From assembly GCA_963826105.1 (NCBI GenBank), contig CAWGWA010000002.1:49778-113777 (forward strand): a stretch of 64,000 nt of DNA, written 5' to 3'. Below are positions 17,782 to 24,818 of this stretch, in pieces. How positions within the stretch are numbered: the first letter of the stretch is position 1; every line of letters starts with the position of its first letter. A program made the position numbers and the translations under genes. Below the pieces are notes generated by a model, which did not search any database, was not told the origin of the DNA, and saw only the letters and a list, made by a program, of their open reading frames with translations. This DNA is from WHTI01 sp963826105 (lineage in GTDB: Bacteria; Actinomycetota; CADDZG01; WHSQ01).

Positions 17782-18432
17782 ATGGAGCAGCGTTCGAGTA
17801 CCGAGTTGGAGGAACTCTGGAGCACGTGGATCGCCGACCGTCGCAAGGTCGATCGGGATGCCCTGGTGATCCACTACCTGCCGCTGGTGAAGCTGCTGGC
17901 GGCGAAGATGGCCCGCTCGGTCGAGCCGTCGAACCGGCCGGACCTCTACGGCTACGCATCGATCGGCCTCATGGATGCGATCGATCGATTCGACCCCAAG
18001 GTGGGAGTGAAGTTCGAGACCTACGGCTCTCGCCGGATCAACGGAGCGATGGGTGACGGCCTTCGGACCCTCAGCTACTTCCCCAGAGGTGCGGAGAAGC
18101 GTGCCAGCCGGGTGATCGAGAAGATCGTGCCGGTCGACTTCCAGTCGGCGATGACCGCCGACGGTGCCCGCCTCGACGAGACCCTCAGCGATCGGCTCGA
18201 GGAAGGCCCCGACGCCCTCACCGATCTGGCCTCGGATCACCTCGAGGTCGTGAAGGCGCTCACCGGTCTGACCGAGCGGGAACGCCTCGTGATCACGCAG
18301 CACTACTACCTCAAGAAGCCTTTGAAAGAGATCGGTCAGCTGCTCGGCGTCACCGAGTCCCGGATTTGTCAGATCCACCGGGGGGCACTGTCGATGCTCG
18401 AAGGTGTCTTGATCGAGAAGCTTTCGGCCTAG
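17782..18432 (+). CDS. Alternative sigma factor of the FliA/WhiG group
   Basis: The 216-residue sigma-70 protein lacks region 1. Region 2 reads PDLYGYASIGLMDAIDRFDP and KFETYGSRRINGAMGDGLR, characteristic of FliA/WhiG factors. Region 4 ends with PLKEIGQLLGVTESRICQIH, an intact helix-turn-helix. In actinobacteria such factors control motility or sporulation-like development. No flagellar or whi genes lie nearby. I chose ATG 17782 because GGGAGG stands 5 bp upstream; the in-frame ATG at 17764 has no ribosome site. A repeat and a strong hairpin terminator follow. Confidence 0.85.
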   Translation: MEQRSSTELEELWSTWIADRRKVDRDALVIHYLPLVKLLAAKMARSVEPSNRPDLYGYASIGLMDAIDRFDPKVGVKFETYGSRRINGAMGDGLRTLSYFPRGAEKRASRVIEKIVPVDFQSAMTADGARLDETLSDRLEEGPDALTDLASDHLEVVKALTGLTERERLVITQHYYLKKPLKEIGQLLGVTESRICQIHRGALSMLEGVLIEKLSA

Positions 18433-18444
18433 CGGTCGGAGCAG

Positions 18445-18476
18445 CAAGTCGGAACACGCAAGTCGGAACACGCAAG
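18445..18476 (+). repeat. 14-bp tandem direct repeat (2.3 copies)
   Basis: CAAGTCGGAACACG occurs at 18445-18458 and 18459-18472 and starts a third time (CAAG). It sits directly between the sigma gene stop and its terminator. It is probably a slippage duplication, with no function evident. Confidence 0.8.
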
Positions 18477-18505
18477 CGGGGCCCGGTCTCCTCCGGGCTC
18501 CGCTT
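18474..18505 (+). terminator. Strong hairpin terminator after the sigma factor gene
   Basis: A 13-bp stem with a single G-T pair (18474-18486 with 18493-18505) closes a 6-nt loop (TCTCCT). It lacks a T-tract, as many high-G+C actinobacterial terminators do. Confidence 0.6.
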
Positions 18506-18557
18506 CGCGTCCGGGATCTGTAGCTCGGGTTCGTTCGTCATCGGATAACGTCCCCCC

Positions 18558-19067
18558 ATGACTGACGAGATCGAACGTGACGAGATCGAAAAGACCGTGC
18601 TGGCAGCGGTCGAACGAGTCTCGCCCGACCATGACGTGATCCGGATCGATCCGGACTACGCGGCGACCGCCGAATTCTGCGACAAGTATGGCTATTCGCA
18701 GGAAGAGTCGGTTAACTGCATCGTGGTCATCGGTAAGTCGGAGCCGCCGGTGTATGCCGCTTGCCTCGTGCAAGCGACGCGTCGCCTCGATGTCAACGGA
18801 ACGATCCGACGAAGGCTGGGGACCAGGAAGGCATCGTTCGCACCGTCCGAGACGACGGTGGAGTTGACCGGCATGCTCCCCGACGGGGTTACGCCGTTCG
18901 GTCTCCCGGAGGATCTCCCGATCTGGATCGACGCTCCGGTTGCAACCTTGCCCCGCGTCATCGTCGGCGGGGGGAGCCGCGCCCTGAAGCTCTACGTTCC
19001 GCCCGACGCGCTCGCGGCATTACCCGGGGCGGAATACGTCGAGGGACTCAGCAAGGAACAGCCGTGA
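18558..19067 (+). CDS. YbaK/ProX-type aminoacyl-tRNA deacylase domain protein
   Basis: The 169-residue protein matches the YbaK/EbsC fold, with family landmarks ESVNCIVVIGKSEPPVYAACLVQATRRLDVN, shortened here, and a Gly-rich VIVGGGSRALKLYVPP near the end. Such proteins hydrolyse mischarged tRNAs (for example Cys-tRNA-Pro) or act as free-standing editing domains. The conserved Lys is replaced in context by the ATRRLDVN segment, so substrate choice is uncertain. The stop overlaps the GTG start of the methyltransferase by 4 bp. Confidence 0.75.
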   Translation: MTDEIERDEIEKTVLAAVERVSPDHDVIRIDPDYAATAEFCDKYGYSQEESVNCIVVIGKSEPPVYAACLVQATRRLDVNGTIRRRLGTRKASFAPSETTVELTGMLPDGVTPFGLPEDLPIWIDAPVATLPRVIVGGGSRALKLYVPPDALAALPGAEYVEGLSKEQP

Positions 19068-19835
19068 CCGGCCCTCAGCTACCCGACTACATCGCGCGCA
19101 ACCAGGCGTCGTGGACCGCCGATTCGGAAGACTTCGAAACCTCGGGGCGACGGGACTGGATGGCCGATGACCCCTCGTGGGGGATCTGGTTGATCCCCGA
19201 AGGCGGAGGTCGGGATGCTGCCCGACGTCGCGGGCAAAGACGTGATCGAACTCGGTTGCGGAACAGGCTATGTCTCGGCGTGGCTCCACAAGATGGGGGC
19301 CCGGCCGGTGGGGATCGATCCGACCTGGACGCAACTGGCGCGCGCTCACGGATTCCAGCAGGAGTTCGATCGCCGCTTTCCCCTGATCCAGGCCCCCGCC
19401 GAAGCGGTCCCGCTGGCGGACGCGTCGTTCGACATCGCGATCTCCGAGTACGGCGCGAGCATCTGGAGCGATCCTTATCTTTGGATCCCCGAGGCCGCTC
19501 GACTCCTGCGACCCGGTGGCGAGCTGATCTTCCTGATCAACGGGTTCATCTTGATGCTGTGCATGCCCGACGACGACGAAGATGCCGCCGCCGAGCCGAA
19601 ACTGGTCCGCGACTACTTCGGCATGCATCGCATCGATTGGGCCGACAACGACTCGGTCGAGTTCCACATCGGTTACGGCGATTGGATCAGGCTGTTACGG
19701 GACAACGGTTTCGAGGTCGAGGACCTGATCGAGTTGCGGCCGGCTGAGGATGCGACCACGAGGTACCCGTGGGTCACTCTCGACTGGGCGCGCCGGTGGC
19801 CGTGCGAAGAGGTCTGGAAGGCGCGCAAGAGATAG
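19064..19835 (+). CDS. Class I SAM-dependent methyltransferase (one frameshift)
   Basis: The Rossmann methyltransferase has motif I VIELGCGTGYVSAWL, motif II PVGIDPTW and a post-I acidic segment IAISEYGASIW, followed by the common RLLRPGGELIFLI strand. The N-terminal 50 residues (starting at GTG 19064) are in another frame. Removing one base near 19202 joins WLIPEAEVGMLPDV, giving about 256 residues. The substrate is unknown; this pattern is common in actinobacterial ubiE-like small-molecule methyltransferases. It is coupled to the YbaK gene and convergent with the HNH gene, with no gap. Confidence 0.8.
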
Positions 19836-21041
19836 CTACGGTGCCTGCGCTTTCAACTTCTCGGCGCGGCGAGAGCGTTTCACCTGGGGCTTCCGTTTGG
19901 GTGGGGCCTTCGGTGTCAGCTTTCCGGCCATTCGGTCGCGGGCCGTCTTCGCTTGGTGACAGGACCAGCAGCGCGCGCCGAGGTTGAAGTGGGCGTCCGG
20001 GCCGTTGGCAGCTACCGGTTCGATGTGGTCGAACTCGGTCTTGAAACGATTCCCGCAGTCGCCGCACTTCACGCCGTCGAACTCGGGTGCCGGCCCCAGC
20101 TCGAGGGCCAGCGCGACCTCTGGAGCACGGCTGCGACCCCAACGTTTGAGGTGGCGGAGGTCTACCCCGTCATAGAACACGCCACTTAGGAACGCATCCC
20201 GTCCGATCTCTTTGGCGACTTCGAGTGCGACCGGGCCGACGCCGGGGATCTTGCACATCTCGCCCGGCTTGACGTCGGTCCATCCGCGCTTGGCAACCTC
20301 GTGGCTCACCAGGATGACCAGCTCGGGACGCTTCGCTCGTCCCTTGCCGGAGCCCAGGAGCAGGTTGGCGTAAGCATCGGCGAGGTGCTTGTCGAAGTCC
20401 TCCTTCACCCCTGACTTCTTGGCCGCCCTCGCCAAGCGTTCTGCCTCGGCCTCGGCTCTAGCCATGACCTGGGTCCCGATGTGGGGCTGGAAGGAGAGGT
20501 GGATATGGGCCATGCCGAGCTCACCGGTGCCGTGCGAGGCGGTCTTGGCTTCCCGTTGTCGCTCGGCCAGACCCCGGTGCTGCTCGGCTTCGAGCTTGGT
20601 CCTGCGGGCCTCGTCTTTCAGTACGTGGAACGACTCGTTCTTTGCGATCTTCAGGAGGTCCTTGGCGGACCCGGGGGAGGCCTCCTCGGCCCGAGCGATC
20701 TCGTTTGCCTGGTCGATAGACACCTCGCCACGTCGCAATGCCGAATCGAGCGGGCGAGAGGATCCGAGCACCTCGCTCGTCGCCGCCAGTTCTTTCGCCT
20801 TGCCCATCGAGGTGCCGGTGAGCTGAGCCAGTCGGGCGGCGTCCTGCCTGCGAGCGAAGGCGGTAACCCCGAAGGCCGAGAGACGGTTGAGGCGCGCGTA
20901 GAGTCGTACGCAGGTCTTGGAGTCAGGCTCGCTCACGAGATCGGGCTCTAAGCCTGAATTCGCCTTCTCGAGTTCCTCGATGGCCGCTTCCAGATGAGTC
21001 ACCAGTGGTTCGATGTCCATCTTGTCATCATATACGAACAT
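19836..21041 (-). CDS. HNH endonuclease with DUF222 (13E12-repeat family), SOS-boxed
   Basis: The 401-residue protein has an N-terminal helical DUF222 region (about residues 10-290) and a C-terminal HNH nuclease finger, KCGDCGNRFKTEFDHIEP ... CWSCHQAK, carrying both CxxC pairs and the catalytic D-H. A basic tail (KLTPKAPPKRKPQVKRS) should help DNA binding. The family is abundant and multi-copy in actinobacteria and behaves like mobile DNA. The chosen ATG at 21041 lies within a LexA-type palindrome, so translation and SOS control overlap. ATG at 21020 is an alternative. Predicted expression is upon DNA damage. Confidence 0.85.
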   Translation of the reverse strand: MFVYDDKMDIEPLVTHLEAAIEELEKANSGLEPDLVSEPDSKTCVRLYARLNRLSAFGVTAFARRQDAARLAQLTGTSMGKAKELAATSEVLGSSRPLDSALRRGEVSIDQANEIARAEEASPGSAKDLLKIAKNESFHVLKDEARRTKLEAEQHRGLAERQREAKTASHGTGELGMAHIHLSFQPHIGTQVMARAEAEAERLARAAKKSGVKEDFDKHLADAYANLLLGSGKGRAKRPELVILVSHEVAKRGWTDVKPGEMCKIPGVGPVALEVAKEIGRDAFLSGVFYDGVDLRHLKRWGRSRAPEVALALELGPAPEFDGVKCGDCGNRFKTEFDHIEPVAANGPDAHFNLGARCWSCHQAKTARDRMAGKLTPKAPPKRKPQVKRSRRAEKLKAQAP

Positions 21042-21048
21042 ATGTTCG
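21035..21048. promoter_or_regulatory. LexA/SOS operator overlapping the HNH nuclease start codon
   Basis: CGAACATATGTTCG is a perfect 14-bp palindrome matching the Gram-positive SOS box CGAACRNRYGTTCG at every defined position. The flanking bases extend it to 15 of 16 positions of the mycobacterial form TCGAACN4GTTCGA. It covers the first codons (ATG TTC) of the nuclease gene. Confidence 0.85.
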
Positions 21049-21095
21049 ATTGCAAGCGGCTGACCAGGACTTTTCGCTGCTTATGGGCCCCCCGG

Positions 21096-21569
21096 CTAGT
21101 CGCCGGTAACCCCGTCGGTCAGTTCTCGGAGGATGTCGACGTGGCCGACGTGCCGGGCGGTTTCCTCGATCATGTGGACCAAGATCCGTCGCAGAGGCAT
21201 GTCCAGGTACCTCGGGTGCTTGGCGAGATCATCGAGGCTTCCTTCGGCGACGATCTGCTTGTTGATCTCGCATTCACTTCGGTACAGGGCGATAGCTTCC
21301 TCCGACGAGATCGTCCCCTCGGGATGCCAGTCGGCATCGGGATCGTCGTCGGTCCACGGGTACTCGACCGTCCGCCCGGCGAACGCATCCTGGAACCACC
21401 ATCGTTCGACGTAGGCAAGGTGGTGCACGATCCCGAACAGGGTGGTCTCGGAAGGAACCAGCCGCCGCTTCATGTCGATGTCGGACAGGCCCGAGACCTT
21501 CAGCAGCAAGGTTTCGCGATACCAATCGAGGTAACTCGTGAGGATCGCCTTTTCGTCCCCGCTGCGCAC
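21096..21569 (-). CDS. DinB-fold protein (DUF664)
   Basis: The 157-residue four-helix protein has the metal-binding His residues of the DinB/YfiT fold (GIVHHLAYVERWWF, and HMIEETARHVGHVDILRE). DUF664 members in actinobacteria are thought to be thiol (mycothiol or bacillithiol) S-transferases. The catalytic substrate is unknown. It lies 23 bp downstream of the trans-sulfuration gene on the same strand and 54 bp upstream of the HNH gene. The SOS box lies after it and should not control it. Confidence 0.85.
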   Translation of the reverse strand: MRSGDEKAILTSYLDWYRETLLLKVSGLSDIDMKRRLVPSETTLFGIVHHLAYVERWWFQDAFAGRTVEYPWTDDDPDADWHPEGTISSEEAIALYRSECEINKQIVAEGSLDDLAKHPRYLDMPLRRILVHMIEETARHVGHVDILRELTDGVTGD

Positions 21570-21592
21570 GGGCCATGGTCTCTCTTGGTCGG

Positions 21593-22756
21593 TCAGCGTT
21601 CCTCCAGAGCTTGGTCGAGGTCGGCGATCAGCTCGGCCGGGTCCTCGAGTCCGATAGAGAGCCTGACCATCCCGGCTTCTATTCCGGCAAACCGGAGTTC
21701 CTCGGCGGAGTATGAGAACTGGGACGAGTTATGAGGGGCGCTAGCGAGCGACTCGACCCCTCCGAGACTCGTTGCCTCGGTGATCACCTTCAGGGAGCGC
21801 ATCATCCGGGCCGCCGCGTCGTTGCCTCCGTTCAGGACGCAGGTAACCATCGCTCCCCGCGCATCCTTATGCCAGATGCGCTCGGCGATCTCGTGATCGG
21901 GATGATCAGTCAGGCCCGGATAGGACACGTTGGCGATCCGGTCATGATCGGCGAGCCATGAGGCGATCTTCGCGGCGGTGTCGCACTGGCGTGCAAGGCG
22001 AACTTCGAAGGTCTTGAGTCCCCGAGATACGAGGAAGGCGGCGTGCGGATCGAGTGACGTCCCGAAGCTGATGACGCGCTTCTGGACCTCGGTGATGGTC
22101 GTCTTATCTGCCACCACGACCCCGGCGATCACATCGGAATGGCCGCTCAGGAACTTGGTCGCCGAATGGACCACGACATCCGCACCCAATGACAGTGGCT
22201 GAACGCAGAACGGTGACGCGAAGGTCGCATCGACCACGAGCGAGGCTCCGGCTGCATGGGCCAGCTCGGCAACGGTCGGGATGTCGAGGAGCCGCAGTTG
22301 CGGGTTCGACATCGCTTCCGCGTAGGCAACCGTGACCGGTTTCTTGCTCAGCGATTCCTTCCAGCCATCGAGGTCGGCGACGCTGACGAAGTCGACCTCG
22401 ATGCCAAGGCCGGGAAGATCCCGAACGAAGAGATCGCGTGTGTCCCCGTAGAGCTCTCGCGACGCCACCACTCGGTCGCCGGCGCGGAGCAAGGTCAGGA
22501 GGGTGGTCGCGATCGCTCCCATACCGCTCGAGGTCATGAACGCATCACCACCGCCGTCGAGTAGCCGGACCATCTCGGCCGCGTGGGCGACGGTTGGGTT
22601 GGTGAAGCGCGAGTACCAGGTCTCGTTAAGACCGCCGGTGGCGATGATGTCGTCGTAACTCTGATCGTCGAGCCGGAAGGTCGTGGATTGGTAGATGGGC
22701 GGCACCACGGGTGCGGTGCGACTCAGATCCTTGTCCCGCCCCCGGCGTTCGCTCAT
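21593..22756 (-). CDS. Trans-sulfuration PLP enzyme (cystathionine gamma-synthase/lyase or methionine gamma-lyase type)
   Basis: The 387-residue fold-type I PLP enzyme shows YQSTTFRLDD, WYSRFTNPTV (the Tyr-Ser-Arg active-site loop), SSGMGAIATTLLTLLRAGD, and the Schiff-base Lys in VVHSATKFLSGHSDV. It belongs to the Cys/Met metabolism family acting on cystathionine, O-acylhomoserine or methionine; sequence alone does not fix which. The start at ATG 22756 (MSERRGRDKD) is preferred over ATG 22771. It forms a probable operon with the DinB-fold gene. Confidence 0.9.
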   Translation of the reverse strand: MSERRGRDKDLSRTAPVVPPIYQSTTFRLDDQSYDDIIATGGLNETWYSRFTNPTVAHAAEMVRLLDGGGDAFMTSSGMGAIATTLLTLLRAGDRVVASRELYGDTRDLFVRDLPGLGIEVDFVSVADLDGWKESLSKKPVTVAYAEAMSNPQLRLLDIPTVAELAHAAGASLVVDATFASPFCVQPLSLGADVVVHSATKFLSGHSDVIAGVVVADKTTITEVQKRVISFGTSLDPHAAFLVSRGLKTFEVRLARQCDTAAKIASWLADHDRIANVSYPGLTDHPDHEIAERIWHKDARGAMVTCVLNGGNDAAARMMRSLKVITEATSLGGVESLASAPHNSSQFSYSAEELRFAGIEAGMVRLSIGLEDPAELIADLDQALEER

Positions 22757-22802
22757 GCCCTTCTGTACCACACGACCCGAGGGGTAACCTGTCCTCTCGT
22801 GG

Positions 22803-22876
22803 GGGGCCGTAGCTCAGTTGGTCAGAGCGGCGGACTCATAATCCGTTGGTCGCTGGTTCGAGTCCAGCCGGCCCCA
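22803..22876 (+). tRNA. tRNA with CAT anticodon (elongator Met or Ile2)
   Basis: The acceptor stem is GGGGCCG/CGGCCCC, the D arm GCTCAGTTGGTCAGAGC, the anticodon stem-loop CGGACTCATAATCCG (CAT at 22837-22839), and the T arm GCTGGTTCGAGTCCAGC. The absence of three G-C pairs under the anticodon loop excludes initiator tRNA. The T arm resembles tRNA-Ile2, which tilS would modify, but the anticodon loop also fits elongator Met. CCA is not encoded. Confidence 0.93.
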
Positions 22877-22929
22877 CGTCGGCGAACGTCACTGGATGCG
22901 CGTTTCCCGGCCTTCTAGGGACGCATCGC

Positions 22930-23589
22930 CTAGGAGGTGATCCAGGTCGTCACCTCGTCGAGATCCTTCTTGGCGATATCGGGAACCTGGGCGTCCTCCG
23001 CTTGCCTGCCCACCGGGAGAAGTACGAAGGGACGCTCGTGCTTGGGGCGTCCCAGGATCTCGTTGAGGAACCGCATCGGGCTCGGCGTGTGGGTAAGCGT
23101 TGCGAGACCCGCCATGTGGAGCGCAACGATAAGGAAGCCGACGGCGATCCCGACCGATTCCTTCACGTAGTAGGGCTGAGGGGTCGCGTCGCTGCGATGC
23201 ACCTCGAACGCGACGATGAGTGCAGGGGCGTCCTCAAGGAACGGCTTGCGCCAGTCTGTTCCGAGAGGCTCGAGAGCGGCCAACCACTGCTGAGAACCCC
23301 TGGAGGAATAGAAGGCTTCTTCCTCGGCTTCGGCGGCGATCCTGATCTGTTTCTTCGTAGCGGGATCGGTGACGACGACGAAATGCCAGGGCTGGAGATT
23401 CGCTCCCGAGGGGGCTGAGTTTGCGATCCGCAGTGCATGCTCGATCAGAGACATGTCGATCGGGTCGGTCGAAAAGGAGCGGATGCTTCTCCGCGTGGAC
23501 ATCGCACCTGCGAATCCAGTCACGTCGATGAGAGCCTGCTCGGGCGAAACCGCTCTCTTGGGGGCCGGCACCGCTCGGTAAGGAGTCAT
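22930..23589 (-). CDS. Nitroreductase-family flavoprotein
   Basis: The 219-residue FMN enzyme has the typical opening STRRSIRSFSTDPID, then ANSAPSGANLQPWHFVVV and a C-terminal RPKHERPFVLLPVGRQAED. It reduces nitro compounds, quinones or related electrophiles with NAD(P)H. The ATG at 23589 has GAGGAAG about 7 bp upstream; the frame is open to 23643, but that part overlaps the AhpD-like gene. It lies 16 bp after that gene on the same strand, so the two should be co-transcribed and may share a redox role. Confidence 0.88.
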   Translation of the reverse strand: MTPYRAVPAPKRAVSPEQALIDVTGFAGAMSTRRSIRSFSTDPIDMSLIEHALRIANSAPSGANLQPWHFVVVTDPATKKQIRIAAEAEEEAFYSSRGSQQWLAALEPLGTDWRKPFLEDAPALIVAFEVHRSDATPQPYYVKESVGIAVGFLIVALHMAGLATLTHTPSPMRFLNEILGRPKHERPFVLLPVGRQAEDAQVPDIAKKDLDEVTTWITS

Positions 23590-23605
23590 GTCTTCTTCCT
23601 CTTCG

Positions 23606-24157
23606 TCACTCGGGGACGAACCAGTCTTCGACCTGAACCCCAAGGCCGTCTGCGATCCGGTTCACGTACGCGTAGTAGGCGGTGACTTCCGCGATGGCGA
23701 GGATGTCGGCATCGCTGAAACCCTCGACTCGCAGAGCGTCTACGTCGGAACGCTCCATCGCGCCCGGAGTGAGGGTCAGCTTCTCCGAGTACTCCAGCAT
23801 GGCCAGGCGCTTCGGATCGAGACCTGCCGAACGGAAGTCGTCTTCTATCCGAGCCACGAGCTCGTCGTCCTTCAGCAATCGGCGCAGACCGCGCCGGTGG
23901 TGAGTAATTCAGTAGTGGCACTCGTTGATCTTGCTTACGACGAGTGCGATCAACTCGCGTTCGCTCTTGCGCATCGTCGGTGTCGAGCGCATGACGGACT
24001 GGTAAAGCGCGGTGTGGGCGGCCAGTCCCGCCGGGTGCAGGGAGTGGATGCGCAGGATCTCGTCGACCCGGCCGGTCTGTGCATCGACGATCGGCTCGTA
24101 CAGGTTTCTTAGCTCGGGCCCCGAGTTGTCTTCATCGACGATCTCGATCCATGCCAT
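23606..24157 (-). CDS. AhpD-like peroxidase-related protein, predicted selenoprotein (CxxU)
   Basis: The 183-residue alkylhydroperoxidase-D-like protein (carboxymuconolactone decarboxylase fold, peroxidase-related group) reads continuously if the UGA at 23909-23911 is decoded as residue 83. The family's catalytic motif is E-C-x-x-C-x-x-x-H. Here it is E79 C80 H81 Y82 U83 I84 T85 H86 H87, with UGA exactly replacing the second Cys and the catalytic His kept. Sequence on both sides is in one frame and family-like (MERSDVDALRVEGFSDADIL downstream). A SECIS-like hairpin starts 12 nt after the UGA. The start ATG at 24157 has GGAGGG upstream. A nitroreductase gene follows in the operon. If UGA were a plain stop, an 82-residue non-functional fragment would result. 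Confidence 0.85.
23880..23896 (-). promoter_or_regulatory. Bacterial SECIS element (UGA recoding signal)
   Basis: Read on the minus strand, the UGA is followed by 18 nt to the apical loop GGUCU, closed by a perfect 6-bp stem CGGCGC/GCGCCG. A bacterial SECIS needs a short stem with a G at the start of its loop, about 16-37 nt after UGA. From memory, E. coli fdhF has the same GGUCU loop at the same 18-nt distance. The bulged U of fdhF is absent. Confidence 0.8.
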
Positions 24158-24257
24158 GTCGGTCCCTCCAGCGGGAGTGGGGATGTAGATCACGGCCAAT
24201 CTAACAATCCGAGGAGATCGAGCGCGGTCTCCCGGGGCCTTCGTTCGTCTAAGTATC

Positions 24258-24818
24258 GTGAACAGGACAAGAGAGCAAGTGGCGCCGAGAGAGGGCATGC
24301 AGGCGCCCAAGGGGGCGAGAACGCTGGGCAGGGGTAGAGCAAGCGACCTCTTCCATCACCATTCCCCGGATGCCGTGCGGCTGGCTTACCTCATGACGGG
24401 GGATCGACACCTCGCCGAGGATCTAGCCCAGGAAGCATTCGTCCGGTCGTTCGGCCGCTTCCAGGATCTTCGGAGTCCGGATTCCTTTGGTCCTTACCTC
24501 AGGCGCGTGGTGGTGAATCTCTGCAGGGATCATTTCCGGAAGGCCAACCGGGAGCGGCTCTTCGCCCGCAATCAGCTTGTGGTTGAGGGAGAAGACGACG
24601 CTCGGTTTGGACAAGTCGAGGCTCGGGACGAACTCCTACAGGCGCTGGGAACATTGCCACAACGGCAGCGCGCTGCAGTTGTACTCCGCTACTGCGAGGG
24701 ATTGACCGAACAAGAGACCGCGTCGGCCCTCAGCACCTCTATCGGGGCCGTCAACTCTCTGGTGGCGCGAGGTCTTTCTTCACTTCGCGAACAGATGAAA
24801 GGTGAGAACGGTGAGTGA
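24258..24818 (+). CDS. ECF sigma factor (SigE/SigM-like)
   Basis: The 186-residue group IV sigma factor has region 2 (AEDLAQEAFVRSFGRF) and region 4 (GLTEQETASALSTSIGAVNS), joined by a short linker. Such factors are held by an anti-sigma partner until an envelope signal arrives, and the adjacent overlapping gene looks like that partner. The start is uncertain: GTG 24258, or ATG 24297 (MQAPKGARTL) with GAGAGG close upstream. It is divergent from the AhpD-like gene with a 100-bp gap, so both promoters probably lie there. Confidence 0.87.
   Translation: MNRTREQVAPREGMQAPKGARTLGRGRASDLFHHHSPDAVRLAYLMTGDRHLAEDLAQEAFVRSFGRFQDLRSPDSFGPYLRRVVVNLCRDHFRKANRERLFARNQLVVEGEDDARFGQVEARDELLQALGTLPQRQRAAVVLRYCEGLTEQETASALSTSIGAVNSLVARGLSSLREQMKGENGE

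Noticed and set aside
23909..23911. UGA in the AhpD-like gene as a frameshift
   Set aside because: The frame is the same on both sides, unlike the other breaks in this window, and it falls exactly on the catalytic Cys.
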